From the NCBI GenBank assembly GCA_002292325.1, contig DBBR01000105.1, positions 1-64,000 of the forward strand: 64,000 bases of DNA, read 5' to 3'. Numbering within the stretch: position 1 is the first letter of the stretch; every line of letters begins with the position of its first letter. Position numbers and translations under genes: made by a program. The notes below the pieces were generated by a model that searched no databases, had not been told where the DNA came from, and saw nothing but the letters and a program-made list of their open reading frames with translations. Positions 53,701 through 62,738 of the stretch are shown here, piece after piece. Origin of the DNA: Flavobacteriales bacterium UBA979. GTDB taxonomy: Bacteria; Bacteroidota; Bacteroidia; Flavobacteriales_D; Sanyastnellaceae.

Positions 53701-55050
53701 GTGACTTCAGATTCCCGCACCAAACCATTCCATGAGCCCCCTGTCCAACGGCGACACGTAGGATATGGTCTTGCATTGCCACTTGTTCGTTCAGGCGTTA
53801 CCCGCTTCCACCGCATTGAGCGAATTGAAGGTCTGGAACATTTAGGCGATGCTCAAGTCCCAACAATCTTTGTTGCGAACCACCAAAACGGCCTGATGGA
53901 TCCTCTGGTCCTCTCCTCTCTCTACGGACCAAATCAAATTCATTGGCTGACCCGCGCTGATATTTTTTACAAAAGGGTGGCACGGACCATGCTCTTTTCT
54001 TTCAATCAAATGCCTGTTTTTCGGCAGCGAGATAAGCTCTCCGATGCACGCCAACGGAACGAACGCGTATTTGAAATCTGTGCCGAACGTCTGAACATCG
54101 GTGCGACCATGGGCTTGTTTCCCGAGGGAAATCACCGGGCTGTAAAATCACTGCGCATGCTGAGACGCGGAGTTGTTGACATGGTCAACCAGTCCATCTC
54201 ACTGAGCCCCGACATGAAGCGCCTGCGCATTCAACCGGTTGGTATCGACTACGAAGAAATGCAAGGCTTTAGAAGGCGCTTGACATACCGCATCGGGCCA
54301 GCCATTGGATTCCTCGACCTCATAAATCCAGAAACTGGGCAGATCACACCCGGTGAACTTTTGGTACGGATTCACTCTGCCATGAATGATTTAATGGTCA
54401 ACATTCAACCGGAATCTCATTACGATGACTTGCTTCCTTACGTTCAATCTCTGCGAACAACGGAAGCACAAGATTGGTCAAAAACACGCGATCTCATTCG
54501 CACGCTAGGAAGAATTTCTGAGGAGACGCTGGATGGCATCCGGGAAGCTCACTTGGATGCTAAAAAAACCGGCATCTTCGATGCATCTCGGCCCGAAGAT
54601 TTGGGGCAAGATCCAACCCACGTCCGGAGCACACCATGGTGGTTCTGGCCTTTGGCGCCCATTGCCATCATCGGTGGGATAGCATCTTGGCCATTTTCGA
54701 AGTTCGTTGAGAATCAGGCGAAAAAGCGGGTGAAGGACCCATGCTTCACCAGCACTTTCAAAGTGTCCATCGGAATGTTTTTAGTGCCGCTTTATTGGTT
54801 TGCACTGGCCTGGCCACTCGGATGGATCCTCACAGGAGCTTGGGGAGGCATGGGGGTATTGGCCGCATACCTTTTCAACTTGATAGGAAGCCGTATTTCC
54901 GGATGGTGGTACGGGCATTATTTAGATTGGAAAGGCAGCCGAAAAGCACGCTCCGTTTATGCTCAACCTCACCAAGCGTCCGCTTGGAAAAACTACCTGA
55001 ATTCCATCGACCAAGCCCTACAAACGAACCAACATTCTGCCCGTTCATGA
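53701..55050 (+). CDS. Lysophospholipid acyltransferase (PlsC-like)
   Basis: A 449-residue membrane-associated enzyme started at GTG 53701. The PlsC-type acyltransferase domain (about 45-240) has the acceptor box IFVANHQNGLMDPLVL and the glycerol-phosphate-binding FPEGNHR. The first box is N-H-x5-D, one residue longer than the classical NHx4D. C-terminal membrane segments (about 310-330 and 355-395) are typical of the long Bacteroidota form. The substrate may be a lysophospholipid or an ornithine lipid. The next gene starts in its stop codon (ATGA). Confidence 0.85.
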   Translation: MTSDSRTKPFHEPPVQRRHVGYGLALPLVRSGVTRFHRIERIEGLEHLGDAQVPTIFVANHQNGLMDPLVLSSLYGPNQIHWLTRADIFYKRVARTMLFSFNQMPVFRQRDKLSDARQRNERVFEICAERLNIGATMGLFPEGNHRAVKSLRMLRRGVVDMVNQSISLSPDMKRLRIQPVGIDYEEMQGFRRRLTYRIGPAIGFLDLINPETGQITPGELLVRIHSAMNDLMVNIQPESHYDDLLPYVQSLRTTEAQDWSKTRDLIRTLGRISEETLDGIREAHLDAKKTGIFDASRPEDLGQDPTHVRSTPWWFWPLAPIAIIGGIASWPFSKFVENQAKKRVKDPCFTSTFKVSIGMFLVPLYWFALAWPLGWILTGAWGGMGVLAAYLFNLIGSRISGWWYGHYLDWKGSRKARSVYAQPHQASAWKNYLNSIDQALQTNQHSARS

Positions 55051-56129
55051 GCCATTCGACATCCACTGAATACCGCATCCAAGGCATGCAACACATTGGC
55101 GTTGCCACGTCAGATATGGACCATTCGTTGCGCTTTTTCCGCCAATTGTTTGGAATGGATATTCCTTTTTTTGATTCCATTCAAGAAGCCCCGTTAATGG
55201 ACAGCCACACCCGAGGCAAAACCATCAGCAAACGTGCAAGTATGGTGATGAATCTGCAGGGAGGCTGCGCTTTCGAGGTTTTACGCGCAGACTCATTCGA
55301 GCCTGTTGCAGCTTCTTGGGACATTGCTCCAGGGGATCTGGGCATCACCGCGGTTCAGATGAAGACCCGCAATATTCACAAAATGCATGCGCACGCTCGC
55401 AACGTTGCGGGGACTTCCTGCGATGATACCATTTGCGAAACCCCATGGGGTGCGCCGACCTTTTATCTTTCAGATCCGGACGGCAACCGCTTTCAAATCT
55501 TAGAAGCCGATGACTGGTTTGGCGACAATGGCCACCCCTCTGGAGGGGTCTTGGGGTGCACCATTGGCGTTTCGGACATGAAAACCGCGTTGGCTTTATA
55601 TGCCGATGTTTTGGGCTTTGATCAAGTACTTTCGGACACCACTGGCGTGCAAAATGATTGGACACATTTACCTCATGGAGGGGAATCCTTTCGCAGGGTG
55701 CGGTTAACACAGTCCGCGCCTGGTGCAGGGGGATTCGGTCAACTTACCGGACAGACCTACATCGAATTAGTTCAAGCACAGGACCGGAAGGGAACATTCA
55801 TCTTTAAGGAGCGAATTTGGTGTGACATTGGGTTTGCTCACCTCGGCTTCGATGTCAGAGGCATGGCTCCTTTGGGTGCCGCTTTGGCCAGCAAAGGGTT
55901 TGGTTTTCGATGCGATACGGCCGATGCCATCGGCATGGGAGAAACCAAGGTGCATTGCACTTACATCGATGATCCGGATGAATGCTGGTTGGAACTGATT
56001 GAAGTGCATAAGATCCCGATCATTGAGAAATGGGGACTGTTTTTGGATGTTCAAAAGCGAGGAGCCGATGAGCCCCTTCCCCGCTGGATGCTCAAAGCAC
56101 TCCGCTTTAGCCGCATCAAGGATAAATAG
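55047..56129 (+). CDS. Double VOC-domain (glyoxalase/dioxygenase superfamily) protein
   Basis: A 360-residue protein from the ATG at 55047, which overlaps the acyltransferase stop as ATGA. Four beta-alpha-beta modules make two vicinal-oxygen-chelate domains: QHIGVATSDMDHSLRFFRQLFGM (14-36) and DPDGNRFQILEAD close the first; LGCTIGVSDMKTALALYADVLGF and FAHLGFDVRGMA to ECWLELIEVHK form the second. Possible metal ligands in the first domain are H15 and the Glu of FQILEAD; the second lacks the first His. The reaction is unknown. Coupling to an acyltransferase is unusual for this family. Confidence 0.8.
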   Translation: MSHSTSTEYRIQGMQHIGVATSDMDHSLRFFRQLFGMDIPFFDSIQEAPLMDSHTRGKTISKRASMVMNLQGGCAFEVLRADSFEPVAASWDIAPGDLGITAVQMKTRNIHKMHAHARNVAGTSCDDTICETPWGAPTFYLSDPDGNRFQILEADDWFGDNGHPSGGVLGCTIGVSDMKTALALYADVLGFDQVLSDTTGVQNDWTHLPHGGESFRRVRLTQSAPGAGGFGQLTGQTYIELVQAQDRKGTFIFKERIWCDIGFAHLGFDVRGMAPLGAALASKGFGFRCDTADAIGMGETKVHCTYIDDPDECWLELIEVHKIPIIEKWGLFLDVQKRGADEPLPRWMLKALRFSRIKDK

Positions 56130-56213
56130 TGGATCGCCATTTCTTCATATTCCCGTAATGGAACTCCCCAAAAAAAAGACGGAAATTGGACTCAACACGG
56201 AAGGAAGAAAGGA

Positions 56214-56885
56214 ATGAAAAAGAAAATTCTCTTGGTGGATGACGAGCCCGATATTCTGGAGCTCATTGGATACAATCTGAAAAAGGAAGGGCACGAAGTT
56301 TTCACCGCACAGAATGGAAGCGAGGGAATTAAAATCGCCCGAAGAGAAAAACCAGACCTCATCATTTTGGACGTCATGATGCCCGAAATGGATGGCATGC
56401 AGGTCTGCAACATCATCCGCCAAGATCCCGAACTCCGCGATATAACCGTTGCCTTTCTAACGGCAAGAAATGAAGATTACAGCCAAATTGCTGGGTTTGA
56501 CGCTGGCGGCGACGACTACATCAGCAAACCCGTTAAGCCTCGGATTCTAATGCTTCGTGTGCAAGCCTTGTTGCGTCGCTCATCAGCGAATTCTAGCGAA
56601 TTGCGGGGCGACCGCTTCGGAGTAACCATTGATCACAAGCGCTTCATAGTGCTTCACAATGGCCAGGAGTGGACCTTACCAAAAAAAGAGTTCGGACTCC
56701 TCGATTTACTCTGGTCCGAACCTGGAAAGGTTTTCACCCGCGAAGAAATTCTCAAGCATGTATGGGGCAACGATGTTATCGTTGGTGACCGCACGATTGA
56801 CGTGCACATTCGAAAGCTGCGAAGTAAGTTCAGCGATGAACTGTTCGTCACAGTGAAAGGGGTGGGCTATAAATTTGGCGCGTGA
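56214..56885 (+). CDS. Response regulator, OmpR/PhoB family
   Basis: A 223-residue DNA-binding regulator. The receiver (1 to about 120) has acidic D9/D10 and phosphoacceptor D53 in LIILDVMMPEMDG, and the conserved Lys in YISKPVKP. The winged-helix output domain (about 132-223) has EFGLLDLLWSEPGKVFTREEILKHVWG and RTIDVHIRKLRSKF. It pairs with the following kinase gene (overlap GTGA). It is similar to PhoB, but the stimulus cannot be inferred; no phosphate transport gene is nearby. Confidence 0.95.
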   Translation: MKKKILLVDDEPDILELIGYNLKKEGHEVFTAQNGSEGIKIARREKPDLIILDVMMPEMDGMQVCNIIRQDPELRDITVAFLTARNEDYSQIAGFDAGGDDYISKPVKPRILMLRVQALLRRSSANSSELRGDRFGVTIDHKRFIVLHNGQEWTLPKKEFGLLDLLWSEPGKVFTREEILKHVWGNDVIVGDRTIDVHIRKLRSKFSDELFVTVKGVGYKFGA

Positions 56886-57961
56886 GCCCTGATTCCACTC
56901 CCCACGAATTAGCGAAAAAAACCGCTCCGATCTTCTCCGTCCTGAGTGGGTTGGCGACGCTTGCTTTGCTGCAAGCTTTGGATGCCTTGCATCTCTGGGT
57001 CTTGGCTATTTTGACCGGAATGCTGACGGAAGCCGTTAGTTATTTTATCATTCAATGGTCCGTTCAAAAATCATTAGACCGGCAAGTTCAAGATTTTTCG
57101 GAAGTCCTAGCAAAAACAGACAACGGCAAAAAAAACCCGTCTAAGCAGCAGTCCTTGGATGACATCCTTGCATGGGCCAATGACCAAATTGCCGCCAATA
57201 AAGCGTTGAAAGAGACCGATTCTTTCCGAAAAGAATTTATTGGCAACCTCGCGCATGAACTGAAAACGCCCCTTTTTAACATCCAAGGGTTTGTGCTCAC
57301 CTTAGTGGATTCGGACTTGGAGGATAAAGACCTTGTGCGGCGCTTTTTGAGTAAAGCAAATAAAAACGTCACCCGGATGACCGAATTGATTGAAGACTTG
57401 GATTCCATCAGCCGACTTGAATCGGATAATGTCGCCATGTCTTTGGATGCTTGCAATATCATCGAAACCTGCAAAGAAGCATTGGAGGGAGTGGAAACGA
57501 GGGCAGCGAACATGGGCATTGAATTGAACCTCGAGCTGCCCAAAGAAAAAGCTGCTTTCCTCAACGTCCTTTGCGGTCCCAGTCAAATCTTGCAAGTGCT
57601 CACGAATTTATTGGTGAATTCGATTCACTACGGGAGAAAGAATGGGAGGACAACCCTGCGAGTAAAAGATCATGGAGAATATGTCACCCTGACAGTCGAG
57701 GACAACGGCATTGGCATCTCAGAGCATGATTTGGCCCGCATCTATGAGCGCTTCTATCGGGTTGACAAAAGCCGTTCTAGGCATGCGGGTGGTTCGGGAT
57801 TGGGCCTCGCCATTGTCAAGCACATCGTAGAAGCACATGGTCAAGAAATTCGTGTTCAGTCCAAGCTGGACCAAGGCACCTCATTCTCGTTCGATTTGGT
57901 CAATTTGGATACCGCTGCGGAAAAGCGCAACATTCGGATTGTTCCAACTTCCACCGGTTAG
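56882..57961 (+). CDS. Sensor histidine kinase, PhoR-like
   Basis: A 359-residue kinase started at GTG 56882, overlapping the regulator stop. Two membrane segments lie at about 18-33 and 37-58 with almost no periplasmic loop, so it may sense membrane or cytoplasmic signals. The DHp domain has H125 in NLAHELKTPL, and the ATPase domain has the N box (LTNLLVNSIHYG), DNGIGI and GGSGLGLAIVKHIVEAHG. All catalytic boxes are intact, in contrast to the TPR protein at 46456. Confidence 0.95.
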   Translation: MSPDSTPHELAKKTAPIFSVLSGLATLALLQALDALHLWVLAILTGMLTEAVSYFIIQWSVQKSLDRQVQDFSEVLAKTDNGKKNPSKQQSLDDILAWANDQIAANKALKETDSFRKEFIGNLAHELKTPLFNIQGFVLTLVDSDLEDKDLVRRFLSKANKNVTRMTELIEDLDSISRLESDNVAMSLDACNIIETCKEALEGVETRAANMGIELNLELPKEKAAFLNVLCGPSQILQVLTNLLVNSIHYGRKNGRTTLRVKDHGEYVTLTVEDNGIGISEHDLARIYERFYRVDKSRSRHAGGSGLGLAIVKHIVEAHGQEIRVQSKLDQGTSFSFDLVNLDTAAEKRNIRIVPTSTG

Positions 57962-58054
57962 AGAACCAAAACAACTGAATCCACCCATCCATGAACAGCG
58001 CCCAAAACCTGATTTTCCTTCCTGCATCAGCGTTTCTTTATCTTGCTAAAAAAA

Positions 58055-58387
58055 ATGTCTAAAAATTACTACCTCGGCTGCATTGAAAGCGAAAAACGAG
58101 ACATTGCCAGACACCGCAGGGACATTGATAAATTACGCGATGACAACCGCGACCTGATGGCCGACAAAAAACGCGCCAGGGAACGTTGCAAACGCTCCTT
58201 ATCAACCACCAAAGACCGCGGCCGGAAAGACAGCTACCGCAGCACCCGAGACCGCGAAATCGATCGCATTGATTCGAGACGCTTGAGAAACAAAGAAAAA
58301 GTCGCTGACTTACGCGAAAAAATCAAGGGTTGCAGAGAGGACATCCAGGAGTACCGAGAGAAAATTCGCAGCCTGCGAAAGCGCTAA
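58055..58387 (+). CDS. Small highly charged coiled-coil protein
   Basis: A 110-residue protein from the ATG at 58055, with an A-rich leader and no Shine-Dalgarno sequence, as usual in Bacteroidota. Nearly the whole chain is Arg, Lys, Asp and Glu with heptad-like spacing (ESEKRDIARHRRDIDKLRDDN and KEKVADLREKIKGCREDIQEY). Residues 50-80 are serine/arginine rich. It could bind nucleic acid or act as a spacer. Codon use looks coding, and no other strand explains the frame. No family recognised. Confidence 0.6.
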   Translation: MSKNYYLGCIESEKRDIARHRRDIDKLRDDNRDLMADKKRARERCKRSLSTTKDRGRKDSYRSTRDREIDRIDSRRLRNKEKVADLREKIKGCREDIQEYREKIRSLRKR

Positions 58388-58393
58388 CGACAT

Positions 58394-59056
58394 TTAGCGC
58401 TGCATCATTCCTGTGCCAGCTCCATTGACAAAAGGGTTGCTCAATTTTTCTTCTCCCACGGTTGTAGAAGGACCGTGCCCTGGCCATATCGTATAATCGT
58501 CAGGCAGACTAAATAATTGGTTTTCAATGCTCGACACCAGTTCCTCAGGGTTACAACCGGGTAAATCCGTACGGCCAACACTCCCTCGAAACAACACATC
58601 TCCACCCACGACCCAGCGTTTAGCGTGGCAAATGAAGACCACGTGACCGGGGGCATGTCCCGGAGTGAATCGCCATTCGAGCGATTCCTCGCCGCATTGA
58701 ATAATGGACTGTTCATCCAGGGGATGACCGAGTGTTGGCAAGGCATCCATAGGCACTCCGTACACTGAAGCAGCGCGCGGTGCCTGGTCATACGTGGGAC
58801 GGTCCAAAGAGTGCAAGGACGGGGACAATCCCCAGCGATCATGGATCCAAGCCGCACCCAGAACATGATCCAAATGAGCATGCGTCAAAAGCCACTGGAC
58901 CGGTTTCAACCGCTTTAACTCGCAAAAATTTGTAAAGTCTTGCTGTTCCGCCAACTGGCTCATGCCCGGGTCAATGACCGTTGCTTCTCCGTTTCCGTGA
59001 TCCAAAAGGTACGTTTGTTCAGAAAACGCATTGTATGTAAAGGTGTGGAGTTCCAT
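58394..59056 (-). CDS. MBL-fold metal-dependent hydrolase (glyoxalase II-like)
   Basis: A 220-residue protein from the ATG at 59056 (MELHTFTYNAFSEQTYLLD), which gives the normal start of the family. Metal-binding motifs are THAHLDHVLG, the H of TPGHAPGHVVF, the D of GGDVLFRGSVGRTDLP and the terminal IWPGHGP. This is the YcbL/glyoxalase II-like subgroup, which hydrolyses thioesters. It diverges from the 1079-residue gene with only 24 bases between the start codons. Confidence 0.9.
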   Translation of the reverse strand: MELHTFTYNAFSEQTYLLDHGNGEATVIDPGMSQLAEQQDFTNFCELKRLKPVQWLLTHAHLDHVLGAAWIHDRWGLSPSLHSLDRPTYDQAPRAASVYGVPMDALPTLGHPLDEQSIIQCGEESLEWRFTPGHAPGHVVFICHAKRWVVGGDVLFRGSVGRTDLPGCNPEELVSSIENQLFSLPDDYTIWPGHGPSTTVGEEKLSNPFVNGAGTGMMQR

Positions 59057-59080
59057 TATCTCTCTGTAACTTCGACTTGT

Positions 59081-62000
59081 ATGAGCAAACAAAGCTATCT
59101 CAAAGGAATCATAACTGGCGCCGCATGTGCAGTTTTCAGTTTGTCGTCTCTGGGACAGTTTTATGACGGCTCCAATGTGCAGTTTGGCAAGAACCGGGTG
59201 CAGCACCGAACCTTTGAGTGGCAATACCTGCCAACCGACCATGCCGAAGTGTACTATTACCAGGGAGGAAAATCCTATGCTGGACAAATAACGGCCCACC
59301 TAAGCGACTGGATTGAAGACGTAGAAAGCCTCTACGACCGAAAATTAGATGGCGCTGTGCAAGTCTTGGTTTTCAATAAGCAAACAGAATTTCGACAATC
59401 CAACATTGGCAGCAACAACGACCCCACAAATAACATCGGAGGGATAGCCACCCTGGTGGGCTCCAAAATTTTCATCTACCCCGATGGCGAATGGGCACAT
59501 ACCGAACAACGTGTTAAAGAAAGTCTATCCAACTTGCTCCTGAATCAGATGTTGCATGGCGGTGATTGGCAAGACGCGTTGCGCTCCTCGACCACAGGCT
59601 TAACCTTGCCTGAATGGTTTACTGCAGGTCTGCATTCATACGTAGCGCAACCCTGGTCGGCCGAGACCGCTCTTCACGTGCAGGATGCTGCCCGCTGCAG
59701 GAACATCCTTGAGGCACATCGGGCCGAAGCCTCTCAAGCAGCTTGGGTAGGTCACGGAGTCTGGAAGTACATCGCCGATATTTTTGGGGAAGCCGTCATT
59801 GCGAATGCCCTTTACATGGTTCGGGTCTCAAACAGTTTGGAGAAAGGGCTGCAATACGCTACCGGTATGAACTTGTCCTTGATGCTGGAAGAGGCCAGCA
59901 TGTATCATCTGGAGTTGGCAGGGAGTCCCGCGGACTTACCACCACTTGCCACTCGCAAAGACATCCGACTCTCCCGCACAAACACGGGAGATGTTTCCAT
60001 TAAATTGTCCAAAGACGGTGAAGTCAGGTCGTTCACTGCTCATCCTGATGGCCAGCACATTGCATGGGCGCAAGATGAACGCGGACAGCTACAGATTTGG
60101 TATGGCAATCGAACCACAGGTGAGTATCAAAGGGTAGGCAAGCACGGCCACAAGGTTGACCGCATCCAAGATCAGACTTTACCGGCCATGGCTTGGCACC
60201 CCAATGGCAACATCCTCACCTATGCCATCGAAGAGGGCTCTCGAAACCTGATTTATTCTGTGGATCTCACAACGTTTGAGTCTGTGGAGAAGGAAGTCTT
60301 CCGCATCGATAAAATTCGCTCCATGGCTTATGCACCCGATGGCATGACCATGATTTGGAGTGGTGTAAAAGATGGCCAGTCTGATTTATACCAATATCAG
60401 GTGATCGGTAACAACCACACGGCACTTTGGACAGATCCGTACGATGATTTAGACCCCATATTTTCCGATGATGGCCAATGCATCTGGTTTACTTCCAACC
60501 GGCCCAATGCCCAATTGAATCGACCTTTTGTATTGGGAGAACCCCTTCGTTCTTACCATGATGTGTTTCAACTGCTGTGGACCGAGGACATTCCCCAACT
60601 CATCCATTGGATCGATACTCCGGAGCGCGATGAGCGATTTCCGCAGGTCCAACCTGAAGAGCACGTCGCATTCTTGGTGGAGACGAGCAGTGGTCAGCAG
60701 GAACGCTGGATCTCCTGGCGAGACAGCGCCGTAGCCTATATTGATACAGCCATCCATTATCGATTCTATACCGAAGAACGATTAGCTGAACGGTTGGAAT
60801 TACCAACCACTGCTGTGCAGTGGATTCCTGAAAATCAAACCAACGGATATGTGCATCAGTTGAATGACCATGTCTTTTGGGTCGAACGTCCAGAGAATTC
60901 TTCAAACTGGGAGACCCCTGAGTCCAATGAGTACTCAACGCTCGAGTCGCCTACGGTGACATTAAACTGGGACTGGACACCGGGACCAACAGAAGCCGAT
61001 TTTCGGAATTATAAATTTGGACCTTGGACACCGATTTCCGCAGATGCAGATGCAGATGAGCCGTCAGAACTTCCGGTTTCCGTCCAAGGATCTGAGAATA
61101 TGTCGTGGACCCCGTTCAATTTGCCCAAACCACGCAATTACCGCCTCAATTATGCCATGGAGTCGGTCACAGGCCAATTGGACAATTCCTTCGGCTCGAA
61201 CTTTTATCAATCATACACGGGCAATATCGCGATACAACCTGGCCTCGGAGGGCTTTCCCGAATTTCAATGGCCGACTTGTTTGAAGACCGCCGTTTCACG
61301 GCAGGGTTCAGAATCACGGGGTCGTTGGAGAACAGCCATTACCTCCTGTCATATTCCGATCTATCGAGCCGTTGGGACCGAACTTGGATCATCGAGCGAC
61401 AAGGCTTTATCCAGGGCGCTGATAACGGTCAAACGTATGTCAAAAATCACATCCATTTGCTGCGCCGGCAATGGAAGTATGCGCTGGATGAGGTTCGAAG
61501 TTTAAGAATTCAAGGAACCTGCCGGCTTGACCGCATCACCCCGCTATCGACCGACGCCTTCAACCTGGTCAAAACCACTCAATTTGCGAATCAACTGGGT
61601 GTGCAAGTAGCTTATGTTTTTGACAACACCCGTGAGCGAATGATGAACATCCCCGAGGGAACTCGCTACCGCGCTTGGATCGAGTATTTCGCCAATCCGA
61701 CCAATCGCGGCGAAACATTCGGGACCATTGGTTTTGATTTCAGAACCTACCATACCCTCTGGCGCGACATCATCTGGGCCAATCGCATTGCAGCAGATTG
61801 GTCCATCGGTGAGCAGCGTCTCCTGCACCTACTTGGGGGGGTTGACAACACACTCTCCTTAGCTTCCAATGCACAGACGCCCGTTGATCCGGACATCAAT
61901 TATGCGTACCAAACGCGTTTAGCCCCACTGCGAGGATTCAATACCAACGCCCGCAATGGATCTCATATGGCCCTGATCAACAGCGAAATTCGAATGCCCA

Positions 62001-62320
62001 TCTGGAGTTCCTTGAGCCGTCAACCCAGTGAGTCAGAACTGTTGCAGACCCTGCAAGCGGTTGGATTCCTAGACATCGGATCGGCTTGGAACGGCAAGCA
62101 TCCGTACGATAATGCCAACACGTTCAATCAAGTCACCGTCAACCAAAACCCCATCACCGTGACAATTGACAACAACCGTGAACCCATTATTTGGGGCACC
62201 GGCTTCGGGTTGCGTGCGAAAGTTTTCGGTTATTGGGTGCGCACAGATTGGTCTTGGGGAGTAGATGACGGCCGATGGCAAGATCGCGTATTCAACCTTT
62301 CGCTGCAATTGGATTTTTAA
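59081..62320 (+). CDS. Large exported protein: pseudo-gluzincin domain, TolB-like propeller, C-terminal barrel
   Basis: A 1079-residue protein from the ATG at 59081, followed by a signal peptide (to about SLGQ-26). Residues about 45-300 resemble the peptidase MA-like gluzincin family (WQYLPTDHAEVYYYQGG; LPEWFTAGLHSYVAQPWS), but the HExxH helix is replaced by KESLSNLLLNQML (147-159), so proteolysis is unlikely. About 330-640 has PD40/TolB-like blades (SFTAHPDGQHIAWAQDERGQLQIW; PMAWHPNGNILTYA). The last 350 residues alternate aromatic strands and end in FNLSLQLDF, as in BamA-type or other outer-membrane barrels. It is probably an outer-membrane protein; its role is unknown. Confidence 0.82.
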   Translation: MSKQSYLKGIITGAACAVFSLSSLGQFYDGSNVQFGKNRVQHRTFEWQYLPTDHAEVYYYQGGKSYAGQITAHLSDWIEDVESLYDRKLDGAVQVLVFNKQTEFRQSNIGSNNDPTNNIGGIATLVGSKIFIYPDGEWAHTEQRVKESLSNLLLNQMLHGGDWQDALRSSTTGLTLPEWFTAGLHSYVAQPWSAETALHVQDAARCRNILEAHRAEASQAAWVGHGVWKYIADIFGEAVIANALYMVRVSNSLEKGLQYATGMNLSLMLEEASMYHLELAGSPADLPPLATRKDIRLSRTNTGDVSIKLSKDGEVRSFTAHPDGQHIAWAQDERGQLQIWYGNRTTGEYQRVGKHGHKVDRIQDQTLPAMAWHPNGNILTYAIEEGSRNLIYSVDLTTFESVEKEVFRIDKIRSMAYAPDGMTMIWSGVKDGQSDLYQYQVIGNNHTALWTDPYDDLDPIFSDDGQCIWFTSNRPNAQLNRPFVLGEPLRSYHDVFQLLWTEDIPQLIHWIDTPERDERFPQVQPEEHVAFLVETSSGQQERWISWRDSAVAYIDTAIHYRFYTEERLAERLELPTTAVQWIPENQTNGYVHQLNDHVFWVERPENSSNWETPESNEYSTLESPTVTLNWDWTPGPTEADFRNYKFGPWTPISADADADEPSELPVSVQGSENMSWTPFNLPKPRNYRLNYAMESVTGQLDNSFGSNFYQSYTGNIAIQPGLGGLSRISMADLFEDRRFTAGFRITGSLENSHYLLSYSDLSSRWDRTWIIERQGFIQGADNGQTYVKNHIHLLRRQWKYALDEVRSLRIQGTCRLDRITPLSTDAFNLVKTTQFANQLGVQVAYVFDNTRERMMNIPEGTRYRAWIEYFANPTNRGETFGTIGFDFRTYHTLWRDIIWANRIAADWSIGEQRLLHLLGGVDNTLSLASNAQTPVDPDINYAYQTRLAPLRGFNTNARNGSHMALINSEIRMPIWSSLSRQPSESELLQTLQAVGFLDIGSAWNGKHPYDNANTFNQVTVNQNPITVTIDNNREPIIWGTGFGLRAKVFGYWVRTDWSWGVDDGRWQDRVFNLSLQLDF
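59090..59097 (-). promoter_or_regulatory. -7 promoter element of the MBL hydrolase gene
   Basis: Minus-strand TAGCTTTG exactly fits TAnnTTTG and lies 33 bases before the MBL start codon, inside the first codons of the divergent large gene. No clear -33. Confidence 0.4.
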
Positions 62321-62334
62321 TTTGATCTCGTAAC

Positions 62335-62727
62335 ATGGACCTTACTACCTTAGTTTTATTGCTTGCTATTGGGCTGATTGCTGGATTAGCGAGTGGCTTT
62401 GTGGGAATTGGTGGCGGGATGATCATCGTTCCTGCTCTGGTGTTTGGACTCGGACTCAGTCAACACATGGCACAAGGGACATCCCTGGCCATGATGATTC
62501 CTCCAATCGGAATTTTGGCTGTGATGAGCTATTATAAGGCTGGGGCCGTGCAAGTTCAATACGCCGCTATACTAGCAACAACTTTCGTGCTGGGAGCATG
62601 GCTTGGAAGCAAATGGGTGTTAAAAATAAACCCCGCCGTGGTTCGGTTTGTTTTCGGAGTGTTCATGGTATTCGCCGCCGGTCGGCTCATCATCAAATCG
62701 TGGTCGGAACTCACAGAAGGGAGTTAA
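62335..62727 (+). CDS. Half-size TauE/SafE (TSUP) family membrane protein
   Basis: A 130-residue protein with four membrane segments, spanning only half of the usual eight-segment TSUP transporter. The first helix has the family motif LIAGLASGFVGIGGGMIIVPAL, and the third has LGAWLGSKW. Two copies would have to assemble to make a full transporter, which is plausible for this family of half-size members; the substrate (a sulfur compound or organic anion) is unknown. It starts 14 bases after the large exported protein gene. Confidence 0.82.
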   Translation: MDLTTLVLLLAIGLIAGLASGFVGIGGGMIIVPALVFGLGLSQHMAQGTSLAMMIPPIGILAVMSYYKAGAVQVQYAAILATTFVLGAWLGSKWVLKINPAVVRFVFGVFMVFAAGRLIIKSWSELTEGS

Positions 62728-62738
62728 CCCATCCTGAA

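Noticed and set aside
56214..57961. The two-component pair as the PorY partner of PorX
   Set aside because: The pair is complete in itself (OmpR-type regulator with its own kinase, overlapping genes) and lies 30 kb from porX; nothing links it to PorX.
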